From contig CAJPJR010000037.1 of assembly GCA_905369775.1 (NCBI GenBank), positions 1-19,119 on the forward strand: 19,119 nucleotides of DNA. Direction: 5' to 3'. The first letter of the stretch is position 1, and each line of letters opens with the position of its first letter. Shown piece by piece: positions 12,200-19,119 of the stretch. Source of the stretch: Prevotellaceae bacterium UBA1746 (GTDB lineage Bacteria; Bacteroidota; Bacteroidia; Bacteroidales; Bacteroidaceae). A program made the translations under genes and the position numbers. The notes below the pieces were generated by a model. It saw only the letters and a list, made by a program, of their open reading frames with translations. It was not told where the DNA came from and did not search any database.

Positions 12200-14422
12200 T
12201 TATTTCAGGTTGCGTTCCAAGAAGCCGAAAATGCGCTTGAAGAGATGCGTGCGCGTGGCACCGCCGTAGATACTGTGGTTGCGGTTCGTGTAAACCTGCA
12301 TCTCAAACGGTTTGTCCGCCTGCACCAGCGCCTCCGATATCTGGGCGCAGTTGCGATAGTGCACGTTGTCATCGGCCGTGCCGTGGATGAGCAGGAGGTC
12401 GCCGTGGAGTTTGTCGGCCCGCGTGATGGGGTTCACCAGCTCATAGTTGGCATTTTCCTTCGGCGTGCGCATGTAGCGTTCGGTGTAGACCGTGTCGTAG
12501 AATTTCCAATTGGAGGGAGCGGCCACCGCCACGCCACAACGGAACACCGGCGCGCCCTGCGTCATAGACATCAGCGTGTTGAAACCGCCGAAGCTCCAGC
12601 CCCAGATCGCAATGCGCGAAGCGTCGACGTAAGGGAGCTTGCCCAGATAGCGTGCCGCCGCCACTTGGTCTTGCGATTCGAGGTCGCCGAGACGGAGGTA
12701 GGTGCATTTTTCGAAATCAGCCCCTCGTGCGCCCGTACCGCGGCCGTCCACGATCACGCAGATGTAGCCGTGCTGTGCGAGGAAGGCTTCCCACACACCG
12801 CCGCCGTAGAATCCTGTGCTCCAAGCGTCTTTCACTTCCTGACTGCCGGGACCACTGTATTGGTACATCACGACGGGATATTTGCGCTTGGGATCAAAAT
12901 CGCGTGGCTTCAGCATCCAACCGTTCAACTTCGTACCATCGGCCAGTGCGAAGGTGAAGAACTCCTGTTTCGTGCCAATCTGCTCCATTCTCTCGGCCAG
13001 ATCGCGGTTGTCGATCAGGGTTTTCTCCGTGTGTCCGGCCGCATTGCGCAGCGTGGTCACCGGCGGTTGGCCCAGTCGCGAATACACGTCCATGAAGTAG
13101 CGCATGTTGGTGGAGAACGTCGCGTCGTGCGTGCCACTTTTGGGCGTGAGACACGTCGTTTTTCCGAGCTTGTCCGTCGCATACACGGCTGTGCGCAGCG
13201 GACTCTCCTTGTGCGCGGCATAGTAGAAGCGGCCGTCGCGCTCGTTGTATCCATAAAAATCGCTCACCTCGAAATCGCCTCGTGTCACCGTGCTCTCCAA
13301 TTGGCCGTTGAGCGTGTACCAATAGAGGTGTTGGTAGCCGGTGCGCTCGGAGAGCAGGGCGAAGTGCCCGGGATAGAAGCGCAGGGCCGTGTAAGCCTGC
13401 TCGCGAAGATAGCGCTTGTCGGTTTCGCGCAGCGCCAGTTTCGCCACACCGCTGCGCGGGTTCACCATGTAGAGGTCCATGCGGTCCTGATGCCGGTTGA
13501 GTGTCACGACGGCCAGACGCTCGGGGTCGGAAGTGCCGACGATGCGCGGCACGTAGCCGTCGGAATCCAAGGGCACGGCCAGTTCGCGCGTGGCGCGGCT
13601 CAGCAGGTCGTAGCTGTGCACACTCACTTTCGAGTTTTCGGCGCCGGCAATGGGGTATTTGTAGTCGTAGGTGCCGGGATATTCGGCATATTGTTTGAGT
13701 TCAGGCTTCATGCCCTCGAACATCTGCATGCGATAGACGGGCACTTTCGTCTCGTCGTAGCGCACCCAGCAGAGCATCTTGCTGTCGGCCGTGAAATCGA
13801 AGGAGCGGGCCGTGCTAAACTCCTCTTCGTTCACCCAATCGGGGATACCGTTGAGCACCTCGTTGCGCTTGCCGTCGGTGGTGACGCGGGTTTCGGCGTT
13901 GCCGTAGAGGAGTTTCACGACGAAGAGGTTGTTGTCGCGCGCAAAGGCCACAACATTGCCGTCGGGCGAGAAGAGGGGCGACATTTGGGGGCCGCCTTCC
14001 GAGAGCGGCTCGTACTTGCGGTTGGCCACATCGTAGATGTAATAAACCGCCTGCGAGGTGCGCCGATAGACCGGAGTGGTGTTCGTGCGGAGCAGTATCT
14101 TCTTTTCGTCGGGACTCATGATGTAGCCGTCGATGCGCTCGAGTTTGGCCGCGCCGCGAGCTTTGCTGAGATCGAAGAGCACGCCCGTTTCTTGCCCCGT
14201 CTTGAACGAAGAGCGGGTGATGCGCCGACCATCGGCCGAAAGTTGTGAGTAGCTTTCGCCATCATTGAGCGGATGCACGCCATAAATGTACCGGGGCGAG
14301 AAGGTGCCGTCGTTGATTTGTTCGATCGTGATCTTCGGGGCTTCGTCGGCCGCGGCGGGTGTGGCGAAAAACGAGAGGAAACCGGCAAAGAGACCGAGAG
14401 AAAGAGTGGGGAAGTATTTCAT
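12200..14422 (-). CDS. Exported dipeptidyl peptidase IV-type serine peptidase (family S9B)
   Basis: The product has 740 residues and, after the signal peptide, the full DPP IV layout. Residues 1-25 are a signal peptide ending ATPAAA. A beta-propeller domain (about 40-490) carries the glutamate pair of the amino-terminus binding motif, Glu200-Glu201 in DWVNEEEFSTARSF. The alpha/beta-hydrolase domain (about 495-740) has Ser610 in WGWSFGG, Asp684 in GTADDNVHY and His716 in NRNHSIYGG. The oxyanion tyrosine is Tyr522 in YSGPGSQ. In the family these enzymes release Xaa-Pro dipeptides from peptides in the periplasm, feeding amino-acid use. A close relative, prolyl tripeptidyl peptidase, has the same layout and cannot be excluded. 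The gene is 68 bases after folB and ends at a strong terminator. Confidence 0.95.
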   Translation of the reverse strand: MKYFPTLSLGLFAGFLSFFATPAAADEAPKITIEQINDGTFSPRYIYGVHPLNDGESYSQLSADGRRITRSSFKTGQETGVLFDLSKARGAAKLERIDGYIMSPDEKKILLRTNTTPVYRRTSQAVYYIYDVANRKYEPLSEGGPQMSPLFSPDGNVVAFARDNNLFVVKLLYGNAETRVTTDGKRNEVLNGIPDWVNEEEFSTARSFDFTADSKMLCWVRYDETKVPVYRMQMFEGMKPELKQYAEYPGTYDYKYPIAGAENSKVSVHSYDLLSRATRELAVPLDSDGYVPRIVGTSDPERLAVVTLNRHQDRMDLYMVNPRSGVAKLALRETDKRYLREQAYTALRFYPGHFALLSERTGYQHLYWYTLNGQLESTVTRGDFEVSDFYGYNERDGRFYYAAHKESPLRTAVYATDKLGKTTCLTPKSGTHDATFSTNMRYFMDVYSRLGQPPVTTLRNAAGHTEKTLIDNRDLAERMEQIGTKQEFFTFALADGTKLNGWMLKPRDFDPKRKYPVVMYQYSGPGSQEVKDAWSTGFYGGGVWEAFLAQHGYICVIVDGRGTGARGADFEKCTYLRLGDLESQDQVAAARYLGKLPYVDASRIAIWGWSFGGFNTLMSMTQGAPVFRCGVAVAAPSNWKFYDTVYTERYMRTPKENANYELVNPITRADKLHGDLLLIHGTADDNVHYRNCAQISEALVQADKPFEMQVYTNRNHSIYGGATRTHLFKRIFGFLERNLK

Positions 14423-14490
14423 TTTCGGAAATCAAAAAAGCAAAGTGCGCACACGAACTTCGGCGCCTCACTTCGCTGTGTAGTCTGTTT

Positions 14491-14862
14491 TTAGCGGTGC
14501 GCCGTGAGGGTCACGGCACCGCCGTCGCATTTTGCGCCGGTGGGCGGATTGTCTTTGCTCAGTTCGCAAGTGGCCTCGACCAGGTTGGGGTAGGTGGCAA
14601 AGAGTTGGTGGAGCAAACGGCCGGCCACATGCTCGAGCAGTTGCGAGGGGCGGCCCATTTCTTCCTTCGCCAGTTCGTAGACGTCGGCGTAACTAATGGT
14701 GCCCTCCAGTCGATCTTCCTCGATGGCCGGTTCGGCATGCTCGACGGTGAGCCAGAGGTTGAGGGTGAAGTGCGCGCCCACTTCGCGTTCTTGGGGCAGC
14801 ACGCCGTGGTGAGCATAGAAATGGAGATTGCGGAGTGCGATTTCAAGGGGTTCGAAAGTCAT
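14491..14862 (-). CDS. folB: Dihydroneopterin aldolase
   Basis: From ATG at 14862 the product has 123 residues, the usual size. FolB converts 7,8-dihydroneopterin to 6-hydroxymethyl-dihydropterin and glycolaldehyde in folate synthesis. Conserved features are FYAHHGVLPQEREVG with Glu25, the SYADVY segment with Tyr59, LLEHVAGRLL with Glu77 (pterin anchor), and ELSKDNPPTGAKCDGGAV with the catalytic Lys103. A longer frame opens with TTG at 14877, but that would overlap the preceding gene and add five residues the family does not need. The gene begins 11 bases after the NrdJ-like gene, which suggests one operon. No other folate gene is in the window. Confidence 0.95.
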   Translation of the reverse strand: MTFEPLEIALRNLHFYAHHGVLPQEREVGAHFTLNLWLTVEHAEPAIEEDRLEGTISYADVYELAKEEMGRPSQLLEHVAGRLLHQLFATYPNLVEATCELSKDNPPTGAKCDGGAVTLTAHR

Positions 14863-14873
14863 GAGTCTCAGAG

Positions 14874-15572
14874 TCAAATCGTTGGATTGGCGTTTTCGTC
14901 GGCATCACCGCCCGCGGTGGCATATTTTTTGAGCGCGCGCACCACTCCCGCTTTCCAGGTATTGATGGTGTCGTTCTCCAGTTGTAGCGATTCGATGAGC
15001 CGAATCACGTTGTCCACCGGCATGCGGTAGCGCAGCACACCCGAGATGAGTTTGGCATAGTTCCAATACTCTTTGTTGAATCGGCCGGAGAGCCCTTCGA
15101 CGGTGGTCTTGTATCCTCTTCGATTTTCGAACGAAAAATCGTAGCGCGTCGTGCCGTCGGGGTTCACATTCTTGACAATCCATCCGGCGTTGACGCTTTT
15201 GGGCAGCACGATGCCCTCGTCGTCGTCTTGCAGTCCGGTGAAAATTTCGTAGGGGTGGCCGTCGAGCAGTCCGACGAAGGCCACCCACTTCTCTTTCTTG
15301 TTTTGAAATCGCCAGACGTCGCATTCGAGCGTCTGCGGTCTGCGTTCCGTGACGTCTCTGATCTGTTCGAGCGCCAAATGCATCAGGCCGTTGAGCAGCA
15401 ACTGCTCAGGTGTCTCCTCGTGTGGGGCATAGGCATACACGCCCTCGGGGTCGACGGTGAAGTGCTTGCAGAGCGTCTGAAACAAGACGGCTTCGTCGGC
15501 GTTGTTCTCGAGCTGTGCGATTTCGTGGGCCAGCTTTTTGATCTCGCCGATCTCAAAAGTGGTGTTAGACAT
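14874..15572 (-). CDS. Stand-alone protein resembling the C-terminal module of class II ribonucleotide reductase
   Basis: Residues about 77-220 of this 232-residue protein look like the region that follows the catalytic barrel in long adenosylcobalamin-dependent reductases (NrdJ) of Bacteroidetes. Matching blocks are RRPQTLECDVWRFQNKKEKW, VAFVGLLDGHPYEIFTGLQ, DDDEGIVLPKSV, RYDFSFENRRGYKTTVEGL, YWNYAKLISGVLRYRMPV and SLQLENDTINTWKAGV. The catalytic barrel is absent, and so is the cysteine-rich C-terminal tail; the protein ends GGDADENANPTI. The first 75 residues are helical and unfamiliar. There is no signal peptide, so it is probably cytosolic. It is 42 bases after an acidic protein gene and 11 bases before folB. 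The similarity is from memory of the family. A regulator, a decayed fragment or an adapted domain are all possible. Confidence 0.65.
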   Translation of the reverse strand: MSNTTFEIGEIKKLAHEIAQLENNADEAVLFQTLCKHFTVDPEGVYAYAPHEETPEQLLLNGLMHLALEQIRDVTERRPQTLECDVWRFQNKKEKWVAFVGLLDGHPYEIFTGLQDDDEGIVLPKSVNAGWIVKNVNPDGTTRYDFSFENRRGYKTTVEGLSGRFNKEYWNYAKLISGVLRYRMPVDNVIRLIESLQLENDTINTWKAGVVRALKKYATAGGDADENANPTI

Positions 15573-15614
15573 GTGCGTTTTGCGGGTTTCGCGTTGAGCT
15601 TTTGCGTTGCCGGT

Positions 15615-16055
15615 TCATTCGGCGGCCAGTTTGTTCCAGAACTCATCGAGATCCTCGGCCAGTCCCTCCATGAGTCGGTGGTCAATGATGAGCGTGTCGT
15701 CGTCCACGAGATAGAGTTCGGCGATGTTGGTGTGCTCTTCGTCGATCAGCACCAGCGAGAAGGGGCGCAAGATGTGCATGGCTTCGATGGGCTCGCGCAG
15801 TTTGTGGATGCAGGATTTGAGCACCGGTTGAATCTCGGTGTAGAAGTCCTCGTCGGTGTTGTCGATCCACTCTTCTACGACGCAACGCGTGATCTCGTTG
15901 TCGTCATCGTCGAGGACACGAATCTCTCCGCTGTCTTGTGTGACGAGAATGTACAAATCGGTGAGTCTCGGTTCTCCGCTTTCCGGACCGCATTTTTCGG
16001 TCGTTTTCTTCAGCGCGCGTTCGATTTGATGTAGCGTCTGGTCTGAAACGTTCAT
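15615..16055 (-). CDS. Acidic cytosolic protein of unknown function
   Basis: I do not recognise a named family. From ATG at 16055 the product has 146 residues and is strongly acidic, with runs such as VLDDDDNEITR, EEWIDNTDEDFY and YLVDDDTLII. The pattern is alpha/beta: an N-terminal helix (SDQTLHQIERALKKTTEK), strands (LTDLYILVTQDSGEIRVL), a central helical part (VLKSCIHKLREPIEAM), more strands (PFSLVLIDEEH, IAELYLV) and a final helix (LAEDLDEFWNKL). No signal peptide or membrane segment is present. GTG at 16061 is an alternative start adding two residues. The gene heads a minus-strand group with the NrdJ-like gene and folB, behind a consensus promoter, so a linked role with the NrdJ-like protein is plausible. 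Confidence 0.8.
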   Translation of the reverse strand: MNVSDQTLHQIERALKKTTEKCGPESGEPRLTDLYILVTQDSGEIRVLDDDDNEITRCVVEEWIDNTDEDFYTEIQPVLKSCIHKLREPIEAMHILRPFSLVLIDEEHTNIAELYLVDDDTLIIDHRLMEGLAEDLDEFWNKLAAE

Positions 16056-16085
16056 GAGCACGTGGTTCTAATGTTGATGATAGGG

Positions 16086-16116
16086 CAAAGTTACTTTGTA
16101 AGGCGCGAAAAGCAAA
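16086..16116 (-). promoter_or_regulatory. Bacteroidetes-type promoter for the minus-strand group
   Basis: Read on the minus strand, TTTG (16116-16113) is followed by a 19-base spacer and TAACTTTG (16093-16086), a full match to the group's -33/-7 consensus. The start codon at 16055 lies about 30 bases after the -7 box. It would drive the acidic protein, the NrdJ-like protein and folB, and possibly the peptidase. Confidence 0.85.
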
Positions 16117-16122
16117 GTGTAA

Positions 16123-16154
16123 TTTGTTTTTTTTGTCCGTGTGGTGTAACTTTG
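16123..16154 (+). promoter_or_regulatory. Bacteroidetes-type promoter for coaX
   Basis: TTTG at 16123-16126, a 20-base spacer, and TAACTTTG at 16147-16154 match the consensus. The coaX ATG lies about 119 bases after the -7 box, so the leader would be long. The -33 boxes of this and the divergent promoter are only six bases apart. Confidence 0.8.
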
Positions 16155-16273
16155 CCGGCACAACACGCGCAAGTTTCTCTCGTCGCTCTGCGATGTGGTT
16201 GTTTTTCTTGCGTTTTAATGTTAAATCACGGGCGCTTCCCGCCTCCGGTTCGCACGCCTTTCTCCCACGTTCC

Positions 16274-16993
16274 ATGCTCCTCACGCTCGACATCGGCAAC
16301 ACCCGCGCCAAACTCGTCTCGTTTCTCGACGGCCGCCCGCGACCGGAAGCCGTCTGTGCGCTGGCCGAACTTCCGGCCGCCCTTGCGCAGATCGGGGCCC
16401 GCTGTCCGTCGATCGAAGCGGTGCACTGGTGCAGCGTCGGCGCCGATATGGCCACCGTGGAACACATATTGTCGCGCACGGGTTGGGCTGCGCGTCGCCT
16501 CGTTCCCGCGGCGGAGGTGAACGGCGTGCACCTCGATTACCGTACGCCCCAAACCCTCGGTGCCGATCGCCTCGCGGCTGTGTTGGGTGCGCGTTGTCTG
16601 CAGCCCACCGGCCACTTGCTGGTGATCGACGCCGGCACGTGCATCACCTTCGACGTGTTGCTGGCCGATGGGCACTACGTGGGCGGCAACATCAGCCCCG
16701 GTGTCGACATGCGCCTGGCCGCCATGCATGCCCACACCTCGCGCCTTCCGCACGTCGATGCCCGAGGCGAATTGCCTTTGCTCGGGTTCGACACCCCTAC
16801 GGCCCTGCGCAGCGGCGTGTTGCGCGGCATTGCCTTCGAAATCGAGGGCTATGTGCGGCGTTTGCGCGAAGAATATGGCCCAATTACTACTTTTTTGACA
16901 GGGGGCAATCGCTCAGATTTTCCCGTGTCGGCAGAAAGTTGCACCTTTGCAGATGAGTATCTTGTGGCGCGCGGCCTCGCCACCGATTTTTGA
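16274..16993 (+). CDS. coaX: Type III pantothenate kinase
   Basis: The 239-residue product phosphorylates pantothenate, the first step of coenzyme A synthesis, in the cytosol. Type III motifs are all present: LDIGNTRAK (Asp6, phosphate binding), TLGADRLAA with Asp98 and Arg99 (pantothenate site), LVIDAGTCITFDV (about 117-128, ATP site) and GGNISPGVDMR (137-147). The type III enzyme uses a monovalent cation and is not inhibited by CoA. ATG at 16274 starts MLLTLDIGNT exactly at the conserved N-terminus. Upstream in-frame starts would add 27 to 50 residues with no family counterpart, so they are not used. Two more envelope genes follow, an arrangement known in Bacteroidales. Confidence 0.95.
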   Translation: MLLTLDIGNTRAKLVSFLDGRPRPEAVCALAELPAALAQIGARCPSIEAVHWCSVGADMATVEHILSRTGWAARRLVPAAEVNGVHLDYRTPQTLGADRLAAVLGARCLQPTGHLLVIDAGTCITFDVLLADGHYVGGNISPGVDMRLAAMHAHTSRLPHVDARGELPLLGFDTPTALRSGVLRGIAFEIEGYVRRLREEYGPITTFLTGGNRSDFPVSAESCTFADEYLVARGLATDF

Positions 16994-17065
16994 GGGCCGT
17001 CGCTCCAGAACCCGCCGATGAGTCGGCGCCACTACACATTATATATTATAGTATCATCTCCTTCC

Positions 17066-18379
17066 ATGAAGAAATACTTCCTCTTGCTCTTGGCCGCCGT
17101 GTCGTTTTTGGGCACCTTCGCCCAGGAAACGGGCGTGTCGACTCCCTATTCCCGCTACGGCGTGGGCGTGTTGAACGATCCCTCGTTGGGATTCAACAAA
17201 GGCATGGCCGGCACCGGCATCGCACTGAGCGACAGTCGGCGCCTGAACTTCGCCAATCCGGCCTCTTATGCGCGCTTCGACTCGTTGAGCTTCCTGTTTG
17301 ACGTCGGCGTCACCCTGCAAGCCGATCACCGCTCGGCCGGCAACGCCTCCTACAACGACAATCGTGCGCAGTTCGACTATCTTGCGGCGGGTTTCCGCGT
17401 GGCGCCTCGTCTCGGCTTCAGTTTAGGCCTGCGCCCCTTCAGCAGTGTGGGCTATGAACTCAGCACAGAAAATACAAGTCTGAGTGGTTCGGGCGGTTCA
17501 GGGGCACTCACTTCGGCCACCCGCTACACCGGCGACGGCGGCCTCCACCAAGTGTATGCCGGCTTGGGCTATATGCCGCTCCGCGGTCTTTCGTTGGGTG
17601 TGAATGCCGGCTATCTTTGGGGCACCACCACCCACACCGCCTACACACAATTCAGTTCTGCTTCGACCGACGCCCTGCGTCGCTCCTACGCCTACGAGGT
17701 GCGCTCCTATACGGTCGACTTGGGCGCGCAATGGTCGCAGCGCATCGGCCGTCGCAACGAGTTCACGCTGGGATTGGTCTACGGTTTGGGCCACGATCTA
17801 CACAGCAGTGCCGATTTCTACAACCAGCGCATCAGCAGCGGCGCCATCCAATCGGGCGATACCGTGTCGTTGCGCAACGTCTTCTCGTTGCCGCGCACCA
17901 TTGGCGTCGGTCTCGGATGGAACTACGCCAACCGTCTGCGGCTCGGTCTGGACTACACGTTGCAACAATGGAGTCGGGCTTCCGCACCCTCGTTGGAAAC
18001 ACTGGCCGACGGAAGTCAGGTGTTCCGCAAAGCCGACCATCTCTTCACCGACCGCCACCGGGTGAGTTTTGGTGCCGAATACACGCCCGACCCCGAGGCC
18101 CTCTCTTGGGCGCCGCGTGTGCGCTACCGCTTGGGCTTGAGCTATGCCGGTCCTTATGCGAAGGTCGACGGGCACGACGGCCCGAAATCTTATGTCGCCA
18201 CGCTCGGTGTGGGACTTCCCATCATCAATTCGCGCAACAACCGCAGTGTGCTCAATGTGTCGGCGCGCTACGAATTGCTGCAACCCGCTGTGACGGGAGC
18301 ACTGAAGGAGCAGTTCTTCGGACTGTCCATCGGTTTGTCGTTCGGCGAGAAGTGGTTCGATAAATGGAAGGTGGAATGA
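17066..18379 (+). CDS. Outer-membrane beta-barrel protein
   Basis: The 437-residue product begins with a signal peptide (MKKYFLLLLAAVSFLGTFAQ). The rest is built of alternating hydrophobic and polar residues with frequent glycine and aromatic residues, as in amphipathic beta strands. Examples are YGVGVLNDPSLG, LGFSLGLRPFSSVGYEL, HQVYAGLGYMPL, FTLGLVYGLGHDL, IGVGLGWNYANRLRLGLDYT and the terminal FFGLSIGLSFGEKW. It resembles FadL-like barrels of Bacteroidetes, often annotated as putative outer-membrane proteins. The N-terminal block STPYSRYGVGVLND recurs in that group. No substrate is known. ATG at 17066 is chosen because it starts the signal peptide; an earlier ATG at 17018 would place 16 residues before it. 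The stop overlaps the lptC start by four bases. Confidence 0.88.
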   Translation: MKKYFLLLLAAVSFLGTFAQETGVSTPYSRYGVGVLNDPSLGFNKGMAGTGIALSDSRRLNFANPASYARFDSLSFLFDVGVTLQADHRSAGNASYNDNRAQFDYLAAGFRVAPRLGFSLGLRPFSSVGYELSTENTSLSGSGGSGALTSATRYTGDGGLHQVYAGLGYMPLRGLSLGVNAGYLWGTTTHTAYTQFSSASTDALRRSYAYEVRSYTVDLGAQWSQRIGRRNEFTLGLVYGLGHDLHSSADFYNQRISSGAIQSGDTVSLRNVFSLPRTIGVGLGWNYANRLRLGLDYTLQQWSRASAPSLETLADGSQVFRKADHLFTDRHRVSFGAEYTPDPEALSWAPRVRYRLGLSYAGPYAKVDGHDGPKSYVATLGVGLPIINSRNNRSVLNVSARYELLQPAVTGALKEQFFGLSIGLSFGEKWFDKWKVE

Positions 18380-18981
18380 TTCGCCCCATGCGTCGTCTTC
18401 TTTATGTTTTGCTCGCGTTTCTCGCACTGGGACTGGCTTTTTCGGCTTGCGACAACGGGGCCCCGCCCAACGGCTCGGCGGTTCGCAACCGCGACTCGCT
18501 CCCGGTGATGGTCACCTACGGCGTTTCGAAGCTCATCAGCGATTCGGGAGTGGTGCGCTACAAGATCCTCTCCGAAGAGTGGCTGGTGTTCGACCGCACC
18601 CACCCTCCGCGTCAGGAATTTCGCAAAGGGGTGTTGCTCCAACGCTACGACGATCGGCTCAATGTGGACCTCTACATCACCGCCGATACGGCCTATTGGT
18701 ACAATCAATCGCTGTGGGAACTGCGTGGCCGCGTGCGGGTGCGCAATTTGGCCGACCGGGTGACCTATACGAGCGAACAATTGTATTGGGACAACGAGAA
18801 GCACGAGTTCTATTCCCATGTGCCGATGCATATCGTCACGCCCGACCGTGATCTGCGGGGCGATCGTTTCCGTTCCGACGAGCAACTGACGCGCTACGAG
18901 GTGAAACGCACCCGCGGCTACATTCCGATGCCCAGCGCTTTCGGGAATTCGCCGGCTCCCGCCGACGCCGCATCGCGCTGA
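18376..18981 (+). CDS. lptC: LptC-like lipopolysaccharide export protein (lipoprotein)
   Basis: From ATG at 18376, which overlaps the preceding TGA as ATGA, the product has 201 residues. A hydrophobic start (MIRPMRRLLYVLLAFLALGL) leads to a lipobox-like AFSAC with Cys25. The body has the LptC beta-jellyroll pattern: VTYGVSKLISDSGVVRYKIL, FDRTHPPRQEFRKGVLLQRY, ITADTAYWYNQSLWELRGRV and VTYTSEQLYWDNEKHEFYS. LptC moves lipopolysaccharide from LptBFG to LptA across the periplasm. Bacteroidetes forms are often lipoproteins, as seems the case here. Starts at 18364 and 18388 are also in frame; the coupled start is preferred. The last residues (SPAPADAASR) are a low-complexity end. Overlap with the barrel gene supports a shared envelope operon. 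Confidence 0.88.
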   Translation: MIRPMRRLLYVLLAFLALGLAFSACDNGAPPNGSAVRNRDSLPVMVTYGVSKLISDSGVVRYKILSEEWLVFDRTHPPRQEFRKGVLLQRYDDRLNVDLYITADTAYWYNQSLWELRGRVRVRNLADRVTYTSEQLYWDNEKHEFYSHVPMHIVTPDRDLRGDRFRSDEQLTRYEVKRTRGYIPMPSAFGNSPAPADAASR

Positions 18982-19089
18982 GGGCAATTGTCATATGTTC
19001 CCACCGAAACACGCGTCGCACCATCGGATTCCTTTGAAGGACGATGACGCATGAAACGGCGGCAACATCAAGTGTTCTGATACGACAAA

Positions 19090-19119
19090 CCCCTCCACTG
19101 ATTTCGTTCAGTGGAGGGG
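19090..19119 (+). terminator. Probable terminator after lptC, cut by the window edge
   Basis: CCCCTCCACTG (19090-19100) and CAGTGGAGGGG (19109-19119) form a perfect 11-base stem around an eight-base loop. The window ends at the last stem base, so a following T run cannot be seen. It lies 108 bases after the lptC stop; no gene is seen in between. Confidence 0.7.

Noticed and set aside
12245..14248. A 667-codon open frame on the plus strand opposite the peptidase gene
   Set aside because: It lies entirely within the coding region of a clear DPP IV-type gene on the other strand. Its translation has no recognisable motif and is rich in His, Val and Arg, as expected from the reverse complement of GC-rich coding DNA.
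14434..14460. Weak minus-strand hairpin with a T run between folB and the peptidase gene
   Set aside because: The stem is only seven pairs with a mismatch, and the T run is interrupted. It could reduce read-through but is too weak to call a terminator.
16124..16273. N-terminal extension of coaX from earlier in-frame starts
   Set aside because: The frame opens at 16124 within the promoter, and the added residues have no counterpart in type III pantothenate kinases, which start at MLLTLDIGNT-like sequence.
1..19119. CRISPR array, tRNA, rRNA, prophage, transposase or restriction/defence genes
   Set aside because: Searched by eye on both strands. No regularly spaced repeats, tRNA-like cloverleaf, rRNA segment, integrase or transposase motif, or defence-gene domain was seen.

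Overview
This window comes from a bacterium of the phylum Bacteroidota, most likely order Bacteroidales (Prevotellaceae-like), with moderately high GC. Three things support this. The gene order secY-map-infA-rpmJ-rpsM is typical of the group. Three intergenic promoters match the Bacteroidetes form TTTG-N19/20-TAnnTTTG. The block coaX / outer-membrane protein / lptC is also characteristic. Genus-level assignment is inference.

Region 1 (1-10632, + strand) is the 3' part of the S10-spc-alpha ribosomal superoperon. It runs rplP (3' end only), rpmC, rpsQ, rplN, rplX, rplE, rpsN, rpsH, rplF, rplR, rpsE, rpmD, rplO, secY, map, infA, rpmJ, rpsM, rpsK, rpsD, rpoA, rplQ, and closes with a strong intrinsic terminator. 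The genes supply ribosomal proteins, the core of the protein-export channel, N-terminal Met removal, IF1 and the RNA polymerase alpha subunit. Most spacers are under 30 bases. Four are longer and can fold: before rpsQ, rpsH, rpsD and rplQ. Two of these precede proteins (uS8, uS4) that are autogenous repressors in other phyla.

Region 2 (10697-12199) holds a small secreted protein of unknown function behind a textbook promoter and a small DUF6122-type membrane protein. It ends in a gene-poor stretch with a very long hairpin and a second terminator facing the convergent genes.

Region 3 (12200-16055, - strand) reads from right to left. It contains an acidic protein of unknown function, a stand-alone protein resembling only the C-terminal module of class II ribonucleotide reductase NrdJ, folB (dihydroneopterin aldolase) and an exported DPP IV-type serine peptidase.

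Region 4 (16123-19119, + strand) is fired divergently from the same 218-base intergenic segment. It contains coaX (type III pantothenate kinase), a beta-barrel outer-membrane protein and an LptC-like lipoprotein, followed by a hairpin at the window edge.

Most of the window is conserved housekeeping DNA. The items most worth a second look are the stand-alone NrdJ-like module and its acidic partner, the altered N-terminal loop of uS4, the structured leaders before rpsD and rpsH, the lone Shine-Dalgarno sequence at rplF, and the mirror-image divergent promoters.
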